A model generated the notes under the pieces. It worked only from the letters and a program-made list of their open reading frames with translations. It had not been told where the DNA came from and did not search any database. A stretch of DNA of 11,747 bases from Candidatus Rhabdochlamydia sp. (GTDB lineage Bacteria > Chlamydiota > Chlamydiia > Chlamydiales > Rhabdochlamydiaceae), in NCBI GenBank assembly GCA_030043495.1, contig JASHXO010000127.1, positions 1 to 11,747 on the forward strand. Reading direction: 5' to 3'. This document shows, in pieces, positions 1 to 6,302 of the stretch (the stretch's first letter is position 1; each line of letters begins with the position of its first letter). The position numbers and the translations under genes are program-made.

Positions 1-125
1 TTTGCGGTTTCGGCTACGTCAAAGCCCCGCGGTTAAGCGATCGTAAAGCTAGCTGTATTGAATTAATACAGCGCGCTTTACGATCGCTTAACTGCGGGAG
101 CTTTCACGTTAGTCCAAACTGCAAA
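1..125. repeat. Long imperfect palindrome / foldback element
   Basis: Bases 1-59 can fold onto 65-125 around a 5-nt loop (60-64). The inner arms are almost perfect: GCTGTATT at 52-59 pairs with 65-72, and GTTAAGCGATCGTAAAGC at about 32-49 pairs with GCTTTACGATCGCTTAAC at about 75-92. The outer arms (TTTGC...CGT at 1-19 and its partner ending GCAAA at 121-125) pair with several mismatches and two short gaps. The element has no plausible reading frame. It is too long and lacks the T-tract of a plain terminator, so a MITE-like foldback or REP-type repeat is the best guess. It starts at the window edge, so it may extend to the left. Confidence 0.8.
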
Positions 126-408
126 AATTAAGTTTACAGAGCACTAGGCATAATTAAAGACCTTCTGTAACTTTGAAGAGATCTATAACATGAAATGCAA
201 GAATTACAATGGAGCCACTTTACCGAATAATTTGCAATACATAATCTACAATTAATTGATCAGAAAAAATAATTATGTAACTGTTTCATTGTTAAATTTC
301 CTTACCTCGTTCAGAGAACGTCTCTAAGCAATTCGATTGATTATAAATGATTCAGTCGTTAGTATGCCTTTTCCTCCCCGAAGGGATCCTTAACTAAACA
401 AGGAGGCA
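126..408. other. Non-coding leader upstream of the F-box gene
   Basis: This is an AT-rich stretch of 283 nt without a credible ORF. TATAAA at 342-347 could be a -10 element but has no good -35 at 16-18 nt, so no promoter is assigned. A small inverted repeat CGTTC-AGA-GAACG lies at 308-320. CCTCC at 373-377 is complementary to the GGAGG of the Shine-Dalgarno at 402-406, so local masking of the ribosome site is possible but rests on only 5 bp. Nothing else recognisable is seen here. Confidence 0.4.
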
Positions 409-411
409 ATG

Positions 412-1584
412 ATGATTGATTCATTTCATCTAACAAACCTTCTTTCATCAACTACTATTACACGGAAAAATTTTTCTTTTTTGCATTTGCCTTTAGATCT
501 CTTTGCTCAAATTTTGAAACATTTGGGTACAAAAGAAATCGTAGGGTATCAGACAACATGCAAACATTTGTACGAAATATTACAAAATGATATGGTTTGG
601 CAAACACTATTTTCTTCTCATTTTCCTGGAAGAATAAAAAAATTTGAAACCTATCGAATGGCTTATCAACAAGCGCATCGTTCAAACCTTATACAATGTC
701 TCATAAAGAGAACATGTACTTCGCATGTGCTCAAAGGTCATGAGAATCAAGTGACCTCGCTTATCCTCCACAAAAGCAAGCTCTTCTCTGGCTCTAAGGA
801 TAAAACGATCAAGATTTGGAACTTAAATTCTAATGAATGCATTGCTACGTTACGTGGCCATGCGGATTCTGTTGTCTCATTTATTACCTTAGACGAGATA
901 CTTTTCTCTGGCTCCAGGGACAAGATGATCAAAATCTGGGACTTAAATTCTTATGAGTGTATTGCTACCTTACAAGGACATACAGACACGATTGTCTCGC
1001 TCATCATCTACAATGGCAACCTTTTCTCGGGCTCTAGAGACAAAACAATTAAAATTTGGGATTTAAATTCCAAAAAGTGTATCGCAACTTTGCAAGGACA
1101 TGTAGGTCCAGTTGAATCGCTTGTCATTTATGGTGGCAAACTCTTTTCCAGTTCCCTTGATAAAACAATTAAGATCTGGGATTTAGACTCCCAAAAGTGT
1201 ATCACTACTCTACAAGGCAATATCGGACCCATTAAGTCACTTCTAGTCTACGATAGGAAGCTCTTCTCCAGCTCTAAATTAATCAAGATCTGGGATTTGG
1301 ATTCACAAAAGGATATCACTACCTTAGAGGGTCATATACATTTAGTTTGTTCACTTTTTATTTATGAAGGAATGCTATTCTCCGGATCCTTTGATAAAAC
1401 AATCAAGGTTTGGAATTTAAATTCCAAAGAATGCATTGCTACTCTGAACAATGCAAGCGCTCTTTTATCGATTGTCATTCACAATGACAAGATTTTCTCC
1501 TGTTCTTGGCTGAGTAATGAAATCAAGATCTGGGACTCTACAGCAAACTACGATGAGGATGTTAAAAAGATATCAGGTAAGTAA
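412..1584 (+). CDS. F-box and WD40-repeat protein, probable secreted host-ubiquitin effector
   Basis: The protein joins an N-terminal F-box (about residues 23-73, with the LPLDLF...IL..L start, a CK..Y.IL segment and NDMVW) to seven WD40 repeats beginning near residues 106, 146, 186, 226, 266, 304 and 344. Repeats carry GH near their start and end in IWD or IWN, matching one seven-bladed propeller. In eukaryotes an F-box binds Skp1 of an SCF ubiquitin ligase while the WD40 propeller selects the substrate. By analogy this protein would act inside the amoeba host after secretion; that role is inferred. No signal peptide or membrane segment is seen, which would suit type III secretion. AGGAGG at 401-406 lies 5 nt before ATG 412 but only 2 nt before ATG 409, so 412 is preferred. 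Repeat 5 is two residues short and has N instead of H in GH; repeat 7 has lost the GH. The start of translation is otherwise unambiguous. A plain WD40 scaffold is the alternative. Confidence 0.92.
   Translation: MIDSFHLTNLLSSTTITRKNFSFLHLPLDLFAQILKHLGTKEIVGYQTTCKHLYEILQNDMVWQTLFSSHFPGRIKKFETYRMAYQQAHRSNLIQCLIKRTCTSHVLKGHENQVTSLILHKSKLFSGSKDKTIKIWNLNSNECIATLRGHADSVVSFITLDEILFSGSRDKMIKIWDLNSYECIATLQGHTDTIVSLIIYNGNLFSGSRDKTIKIWDLNSKKCIATLQGHVGPVESLVIYGGKLFSSSLDKTIKIWDLDSQKCITTLQGNIGPIKSLLVYDRKLFSSSKLIKIWDLDSQKDITTLEGHIHLVCSLFIYEGMLFSGSFDKTIKVWNLNSKECIATLNNASALLSIVIHNDKIFSCSWLSNEIKIWDSTANYDEDVKKISGK
727..1536 (+). repeat. Tandem 120-bp WD40-encoding repeats
   Basis: Seven in-frame units of about 120 bp encode the propeller blades. 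Similarity is visible in the DNA as well as the protein, for example the recurring AAAACAATTAAGATCTGGGA-type stretch at the IKIWD positions and CTCTTCTCC/CTCTTTTCC at the LFS positions. Units 4 and 5 share the encoded IKIWDLDSQK and look like the most recent duplication. Unit 5 is 6 bp shorter, having lost two codons at about 1276-1282. Confidence 0.85.
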
Positions 1585-1593
1585 GAACTCTCT

Positions 1594-1610
1594 TTTTGCA
1601 ACTGGCTCTT
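1594..1610. repeat. 17-bp dispersed repeat copy
   Basis: TTTTGCAACTGGCTCTT matches the right arm of the foldback element upstream of dnaX (8875-8891, TTTTGCAATTGGCTCTT) at 16 of 17 positions. Similarity stops at both edges. It lies just after the stop codon of the F-box gene and has no partner arm nearby, so it could be a remnant or a solo half of the same repeat family. Confidence 0.5.
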
Positions 1611-1668
1611 CCCCTAAATTCATCTATAAGCTAGAGTGATGTTAAGTAATTTTTTTAGACTTTAGGGG
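1611..1668 (+). promoter_or_regulatory. Inverted repeat that includes the ribosome binding site of the next gene
   Basis: CCCCTAAA at 1611-1618 is the exact reverse complement of TTTAGGGG at 1661-1668. The GGGG of the second arm is the Shine-Dalgarno (AGGGG 1664-1668, 6 nt before ATG 1675). Pairing over the 42-nt loop would hide the ribosome binding site. The stem is short and the loop long, so a regulatory role is a guess. Confidence 0.3.
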
Positions 1669-1674
1669 CTCCCT

Positions 1675-2067
1675 ATGAACAGAATCAAGCGTCCAATCCC
1701 AAAAAAACTCCAAAAAAAAATGGAAAAAGAAATCCGTGTTGCCCAAGGCCGCTATCCAGTCCGCGAAACACGCCAATACAGTGATGAACTGACAACCAAA
1801 GAAATGCTTAAAAAATACCCTAAAAAGGAAGCCCAGAAAAAAGAAGAAATTTTAAAGTCTTCAGAGAAAGGCATTTCGATTAAAAAAAAGATCAAATACA
1901 AGCATGCCTCAAAGCGATCTACCCCTGAGTTAGTCTCTTTTGGAGAATCTCCTCCAGCACATATCCATCCCGAAGGTAGACGCTGGATTAAAACATTAAT
2001 TAAACAGAATCAGACTGAAAGGGCTGTTCTAGCTCATAAAGGTGTCCGAATCGTCCGGAAAAAATAA
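1675..2067 (+). CDS. Small, highly basic protein of unknown function
   Basis: This 130-residue protein is not recognised. Lysine and arginine dominate the first 80 residues (PKKLQKKMEKEIR, KKYPKKEAQKKEE, KKKIKYKHASKR), mixed with glutamate as in a charged helix. The last 35 residues form a more ordinary-looking segment (HPEGRRWIKTLIKQNQTER and a VRIVRKK end). There is no membrane segment, signal peptide or cysteine. The start is supported by AGGGG 6 nt upstream. The gene stands alone, 90 nt after the F-box gene and followed by a terminator-like hairpin. The strong basic charge would suit binding to nucleic acid or ribosomes, but there is no motif to prove this, and it does not look like the chlamydial histone-like proteins Hc1/Hc2. 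Confidence 0.75.
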   Translation: MNRIKRPIPKKLQKKMEKEIRVAQGRYPVRETRQYSDELTTKEMLKKYPKKEAQKKEEILKSSEKGISIKKKIKYKHASKRSTPELVSFGESPPAHIHPEGRRWIKTLIKQNQTERAVLAHKGVRIVRKK

Positions 2068-2102
2068 GCATTTTAATGCTCGAAAGAGTACTATTGACAC
2101 TT

Positions 2103-2130
2103 AGGACCGACAAAGTCCTTTGATTTTTTT
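2103..2130 (+). terminator. Rho-independent terminator-like hairpin after the basic protein gene
   Basis: AGGAC (2103-2107) and GTCCT (2115-2119) form a 5-bp stem with a 7-nt loop, followed by TTGATTTTTTT up to 2130. The stem is short but the T-tract is good. The T-tract touches the ATG at 2131 of the next gene. Confidence 0.5.
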
Positions 2131-3042
2131 ATGCATACAATAGAAAAACCGCTCTTTCGTTTGGCCCACATTTCCGATTTGCATTTTTCCAAACTGACGT
2201 GGAATCCGTTCCAATTCTGCTCGAAAAGATGGCTGGGAAACTTAAATCTTCTATTGAAGCGTAAACACGCTTTCCGACCCGACGGCCTTACAACCCTTTT
2301 CCCTATTTTTCACGAACGTAAAATCGATGCTGTGCTAATTACAGGCGATCTAACCTCAACGTCCCACGAAGAGGAGTTCAGCATGGCCCAGCAATTTATC
2401 GAGAGCCTTGAGCAAGAAAAATTTAAGGTTTTCACCATTCCCGGCAACCATGACCAGTACACCAAAAAGGCTTATAAAAAACAATTGTTTTATCAATTTT
2501 TTAACACAACCTATGCTCTGCCAACAGATCCGCTGACTTCATTCAGCCTTAAAGAAGACAGGCTAACGACTGTTTATTTTGGACATGGGTGGTGGTTGAT
2601 TGGACTGGACACGGCTATTGCGACTTCATTGATCTCTTCCAACGGGTATTTTTCTCCGGAATTGGAACAAAAGCTCGAAAAAGCGCTTAAAGAAACCCCT
2701 GCAGACCATCGTGTTATCCTTATCAATCATTTTCCGATCTTCTCCAATGAATCTGCGCGCAAGAGCTTAATCCGCAAAGACGCCCTTAAAAAGCAGATCG
2801 AAAGATTTCCAAAAATCAAACTCTTCCTTCACGGCCATACCCACCGCCACTGCATCGCAGATTTACGCAGTAGCCAACTGCCTATTTTCCTCGATAGCGG
2901 TTCAACAGCCCAGAAAGAAGGCGGGACTTGGAATTTGATCGAGATCACTGCCTCAGGTTGTGAGGTCGAGGTCTTTAAAAACACAAATGCCGATGGCTAC
3001 GCTTTTTGGCAGCCCATCATTAAATCGAACTTCAGGTGGTAA
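2131..3042 (+). CDS. Calcineurin-like (Icc/CpdA/YaeI type) metallophosphoesterase
   Basis: The 303-residue protein has all motifs of the calcineurin-like phosphoesterase fold: HISDLHFS (D16, H18), ITGDLTS (D73), PGNHDQY (N106, H107), INHFP (H200) and HGHTHRH (H236, H238). These residues bind two metal ions and hydrolyse a phosphomonoester or phosphodiester. There is no signal peptide or membrane anchor, so it should be cytoplasmic. The substrate cannot be told from sequence: cyclic nucleotide (CpdA-like) or a lipid/UDP-sugar pyrophosphate (as for the YaeI-like LpxG of Chlamydia) are both possible. ATG 2131 fits the family start, since the first motif begins 10 residues in and an in-frame TGA lies at 2095-2097, but seven Ts precede it instead of a Shine-Dalgarno. 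The YkgJ-type gene follows 4 nt after the stop. Confidence 0.9.
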   Translation: MHTIEKPLFRLAHISDLHFSKLTWNPFQFCSKRWLGNLNLLLKRKHAFRPDGLTTLFPIFHERKIDAVLITGDLTSTSHEEEFSMAQQFIESLEQEKFKVFTIPGNHDQYTKKAYKKQLFYQFFNTTYALPTDPLTSFSLKEDRLTTVYFGHGWWLIGLDTAIATSLISSNGYFSPELEQKLEKALKETPADHRVILINHFPIFSNESARKSLIRKDALKKQIERFPKIKLFLHGHTHRHCIADLRSSQLPIFLDSGSTAQKEGGTWNLIEITASGCEVEVFKNTNADGYAFWQPIIKSNFRW

Positions 3043-3046
3043 TACG

Positions 3047-3457
3047 ATGCATCCTTGGTATAAAGACGGCTTGCGTTTTAAATGCACTGAATGCGGTCAA
3101 TGCTGCACTGGGTCCCCGGGTTATGTATGGGTCAGTCCATCCGAAGCAGAAGCAATGGCGGAATTTTTGAAAATTTCCATGAAGGAGTTCATTCAAAAAT
3201 ACACACGGCGCATTGGCAATCGCATTTCTCTTAAAGAACATTCTAGAACCTATGATTGCGTCTTTCTCAAAGGGAAAAAATGCCAAGTCTACGGAGTCCG
3301 CCCAAAACAATGCCGCACATTTCCATGGTGGCCCGAAAATCTCAAAACTCCCGATCATTGGAAGGACACAGCCGCTCGTTGCGAAGGCATAGACCATCCC
3401 GATGCTCCTCTTATCGCTCTGGGTGAAATCCAAAAACATCTTCCTGAAAAAAACTAA
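3047..3457 (+). CDS. YkgJ/UPF0153 family CxxCxxCC metal-binding protein
   Basis: This is a 136-residue cytoplasmic protein with the family signature C13-x2-C16-x2-C19-C20 (FKCTECGQCC), then C71 in DCVFL, C79 in GKKCQVY, C89 in RPKQCRTFPWWP and C102. The cysteine set is thought to bind zinc or an iron-sulfur centre; the family's biochemical role is unclear. The frame is open further upstream, but ATG 3047 is chosen because AGGTGG (3034-3039) lies 7 nt before it and the conserved family sequence starts soon after. The start is only 4 nt past the phosphoesterase stop, so the two genes are almost certainly co-transcribed and may be translationally coupled. Confidence 0.9.
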   Translation: MHPWYKDGLRFKCTECGQCCTGSPGYVWVSPSEAEAMAEFLKISMKEFIQKYTRRIGNRISLKEHSRTYDCVFLKGKKCQVYGVRPKQCRTFPWWPENLKTPDHWKDTAARCEGIDHPDAPLIALGEIQKHLPEKN

Positions 3458-3581
3458 CAAGTCAGTCGTAAAATTTGCTGAATTGTTAAACCTCATTTTG
3501 GTATTTTCTGAATCAGAGGCAGCCCGATAAAAGGACGCTAATTTTGCAAATTGTGTCTAAAATTACCAATGAGGAAGGTCC

Positions 3582-5348
3582 ATGATCAATTCTACAGCCA
3601 TTGCTCCAGATATTCAAAAAAGAGTCGATTACTGGCTGGAAGGTCCGTTTGATGAAAAAACTAAGGCAGAAGTTCGCACCTTGCTCGAAAAAAATCCTCA
3701 AGGTCTTATCGATGCCTTTTTCTCAGACCTCTCTTTTGGGACCGGGGGTATGCGCGGAATCATGGGGCCCGGAACGACACGGATGAATATTTACACAATC
3801 CGTCTCGCGACACAAGGCTTGGCCAACTACTTACGAAAGCAAAACAACCAATCCAAACTTTCTGTCTTGATCGGGTTTGATTCTCGACATCACTCTCAAG
3901 AATTTGCTAAAGAAGCAGCAAGAGTTTTGGCAGGAAACGGTATTTACGTATATTTGCTTAACGAGCTGCGTCCAACCCCATATATCTCTTTTTCCTGTCG
4001 TTTTAAAAAAGCAAGTGCAGCAATCATGATTACCGCCTCGCATAATCCCAAAGAATACAATGGCTACAAAGTCTATTGGAGCGACGGAGCTCAAGTCGTC
4101 CACCCGCATGATGAAGGCATTGTCAAAGAGGCGGAAAAATTAAAGGATCTTTCCTCTGTCCATCTTGCCCCTCTCAACGATCCTCTTATAGAAATCGTTC
4201 CCACTTCTCCTCTTGACGATGAATATCTCAAAGCGATCGCGCCTCTGCAGCATTTTCCGCAAGATAACAAAAAAAATGGCCCTTCTTTGAAGATTATCTA
4301 CACCAGCCTTCATGGCACGGGAATTACGATTGTCCCAAAGACCCTTATGCAATGGGGGTTTTCTACGATCAAAATGGTGGAAAACCAAATCACAATCGAT
4401 GGAGATTTCCCAACAGTTGCTTTTCCTAATCCCGAATACAAAGAAACCCTTAAGCTAGGGATCGAGCATTTGGAACAAACGCAATCGGATATCGTGCTTG
4501 CCACCGATCCCGATGCAGATCGGATTGGCGTCGTCATCAGGCATCAAGGAAAATCAATTCTCATCAATGGGAACGAAATGGCCACGATTTGCGTCGATTA
4601 CCTGTGTGAGGTGTTAACAAAACTTAAGACTATGCCTCCTAAAGGAGCATTTGTGACAACGATTGTGACGACAGAATTATTAAAAAAAATCGCAGGAACT
4701 TATCAAAAACCCTGTTTTGAAGTTTTGACTGGATTCAAATACATCGGGGAAAAAATCCATCTTTGGGAAACGTCTAAGAACAGTTACCAATTCATTTTTG
4801 GCGCCGAAGAATCCTATGGATATTTACTTGGAATACACGCCCGCGACAAAGATGCCATCATCACTTCCTGTTTAATTGCTGAAATTGCCCTTTATGCCAA
4901 ATTACAAGGCGAGACTTTGCTCGATCGTTTACATAAGATCTATAAAAAGTATGGAGTGTTCAGGGAAAAGCAGATGTCAATTAACTTCAATCCCGGTAAA
5001 GAAGGAATGGAACAAATGGCATCTGTTATGGAACGGTTGCGTTCTCATCCTCCGAAGGACATCGCTGGCAAATCTGTCATCTCTCTTAAAGATTATGAAA
5101 AACGTCTTCACTATGATTTAAAATCGGGAAAGATTCAGCAGCTCGAGCTTCCCAAATCAGATGTGCTTCTCTTTCGTTTAGACGATTACACCCGATTAGT
5201 TATCCGCCCTTCAGGGACAGAGCCAAAAATCAAGATTTACGGAGGCGTAAGTACGGAGAATTTTAAAACAATCGAAGAAGCAATTCAAGAATGCGACAAG
5301 AGACTGGACTTATTCTTAGACACACTTAAAAAAGATGCATTGAAGTGA
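3582..5348 (+). CDS. Phosphoglucomutase/phosphomannomutase (PGM2/PgcA-like alpha-D-phosphohexomutase)
   Basis: The 588-residue enzyme interconverts hexose 1- and 6-phosphates (the PGM2 branch also accepts pentose phosphates). The family landmarks are in order: FGTGGMRG (52-59), active-site loop TASHNPKEYNGYK with phosphoserine S143, metal site DPDADR (299-304), sugar-binding GAEESYG (397-403) and phosphate-binding RPSGTEPK (532-539). Length and motif spelling fit the long bacterial PgcA and eukaryotic PGM2-like group rather than GlmM. Chlamydia trachomatis has a comparable enzyme annotated as phosphomannomutase (CT295, from memory). GAGGAAGG at 3571-3578 supports ATG 3582. The 3' end overlaps the start of the reductase gene. 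In an intracellular chlamydia this activity would link imported glucose 6-phosphate to glycogen and sugar nucleotides. An A8 run lies at 4682-4689. Confidence 0.95.
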   Translation: MINSTAIAPDIQKRVDYWLEGPFDEKTKAEVRTLLEKNPQGLIDAFFSDLSFGTGGMRGIMGPGTTRMNIYTIRLATQGLANYLRKQNNQSKLSVLIGFDSRHHSQEFAKEAARVLAGNGIYVYLLNELRPTPYISFSCRFKKASAAIMITASHNPKEYNGYKVYWSDGAQVVHPHDEGIVKEAEKLKDLSSVHLAPLNDPLIEIVPTSPLDDEYLKAIAPLQHFPQDNKKNGPSLKIIYTSLHGTGITIVPKTLMQWGFSTIKMVENQITIDGDFPTVAFPNPEYKETLKLGIEHLEQTQSDIVLATDPDADRIGVVIRHQGKSILINGNEMATICVDYLCEVLTKLKTMPPKGAFVTTIVTTELLKKIAGTYQKPCFEVLTGFKYIGEKIHLWETSKNSYQFIFGAEESYGYLLGIHARDKDAIITSCLIAEIALYAKLQGETLLDRLHKIYKKYGVFREKQMSINFNPGKEGMEQMASVMERLRSHPPKDIAGKSVISLKDYEKRLHYDLKSGKIQQLELPKSDVLLFRLDDYTRLVIRPSGTEPKIKIYGGVSTENFKTIEEAIQECDKRLDLFLDTLKKDALK

Positions 5349-6139
5349 CTCATTTCAATATTCACCCAAGACTTGCTCTCATAACAGGCGCCTCTTCAGG
5401 ATTGGGAAAAGCCTTAAGTTATGCATTGGTAAAACAAGGGATTCCTATGATCCTCGTCGCAAGGAACGAAGAAAAGCTTAAAAAAGTCGCCTTGGACCTT
5501 CCTCCATCAACGCATATTCACACGGCCGATTTAACGGATGCGGAGCAACGCAAAGAATTGATTAAACTCATTCGTCGGCGCCAGCCCGATCTCGTGATTA
5601 ATAATGCTGGATTCGGTCTCTACGGGCCGACACTGGTCCACCCTCTCTCTGACCTGTGTGAAATGGTGGAATTGAATGTTCAAGCATTAATGGAACTATC
5701 TGTCGAAAGCGCGCGCGTTTTACTTAAGGAAAATAAAAAAGGGGTCATTTTCAATGTTTCTTCCGCAGCTGCTTTTTTCACCACGCCCGCTTTCAGCCTC
5801 TACGGAGCGACAAAAGCATTTGTTAACAGTTTTTCTGAAGGATTAGATGCAGAATTAAAATCGCAAGGCGTGCGCGTCTTAACTGCTTGTCCTGGACAGA
5901 TCGAAACCGATTTTCGAAAGCGGGCTTCTGGCGATTACCCCCAAAAAAAAGATCACATCACAATGACCCCAGAAAAAGCCGCTGAGTTAATTCTTAAACA
6001 AATCGCCAAAGCCAAAGTGTTATCGATCATCGATTGGCGTTATCGCGTCCTCGTCCCCTTAGCAAAGCTTCTTCCAAAACAGCTGGTCCAAGCGATCATG
6101 AAAAAAAGCGTGGACAAACGCCATCGGTTCAAAATTTAA
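5345..6139 (+). CDS. Short-chain dehydrogenase/reductase (classical SDR, DltE/YqjQ-like)
   Basis: The 264-residue protein shows the NAD(P)-binding TGASSGLG (14-21), NNAG (86-89), catalytic serine in NVSSAAAF (139 or 140) and YGATK with Y153 and K157, followed by CPGQIETDF. It is a complete classical Rossmann-fold SDR; R40 after the second strand hints at NADP preference. The C-terminus ends in a basic, partly hydrophobic helix (WRYRVLVPLAKLL..), so loose membrane contact is possible. The substrate is unknown. The GTG start overlaps the mutase stop by 4 nt (GTGA), which indicates translational coupling; the Shine-Dalgarno is weak (GAAG just before GTG), consistent with that. There is no upstream alternative outside the mutase frame overlap. 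Confidence 0.93.
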   Translation: MTHFNIHPRLALITGASSGLGKALSYALVKQGIPMILVARNEEKLKKVALDLPPSTHIHTADLTDAEQRKELIKLIRRRQPDLVINNAGFGLYGPTLVHPLSDLCEMVELNVQALMELSVESARVLLKENKKGVIFNVSSAAAFFTTPAFSLYGATKAFVNSFSEGLDAELKSQGVRVLTACPGQIETDFRKRASGDYPQKKDHITMTPEKAAELILKQIAKAKVLSIIDWRYRVLVPLAKLLPKQLVQAIMKKSVDKRHRFKI

Positions 6140-6160
6140 GAGTGCGTTTGAGTCGCACTC
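6140..6160. terminator. Hairpin directly after the SDR stop codon
   Basis: GAGTGCG (6140-6146) and CGCACTC (6154-6160) make a perfect 7-bp stem with a 7-nt loop that starts at the base after the TAA. No T-tract follows, so it is either a factor-assisted terminator or an RNA 3' end stabiliser. Confidence 0.45.
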
Positions 6161-6170
6161 CCTATACAAT

Positions 6171-6201
6171 GTTGGGCCGAGAACGAAGCTCGGCCTCCAA
6201 C
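6171..6201. terminator. GC-rich hairpin between convergent genes
   Basis: GCCGAG (6176-6181) pairs with CTCGGC (6189-6194). After a 2-nt bulge, GTTGG (6171-6175) pairs with CCAAC (6197-6201). This strong stem sits between the convergent SDR and PgpH genes and can form in RNA from both strands. No T-tract on either side, so bidirectional termination is probable but not proven. The rest of 6202-6302 shows nothing recognisable. Confidence 0.5.
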
Positions 6202-6302
6202 TTGAGATAATTAAAACGTACTGCATCCCAAAGCACTTCTTCAATGCCGATCCTCATTTCTGATCGTATTAAGGCTTGACCGGAAAAAGTGTCATCAAAG
6301 GA

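Noticed and set aside
342..347. TATAAA as -10 element for the F-box gene
   Set aside because: No acceptable -35 hexamer at 16-18 nt spacing.
727..1536. CRISPR array, suggested by the regular repeats
   Set aside because: The 120-bp units are in-frame WD40 codons with no short repeat/unique spacer pattern.
3032..3496. 154-codon leftward frame opposite the YkgJ gene
   Set aside because: It is a shadow of the CxxCxxCC gene, which has a clear ribosome site and conserved motifs on the other strand.
3542..3558. Third copy of the TTTTGCAATTGGCTCT repeat upstream of the mutase gene
   Set aside because: Only TTTTGCAA plus TTG match, with an inserted A and several mismatches after that; chance similarity in AT-rich DNA is likely.
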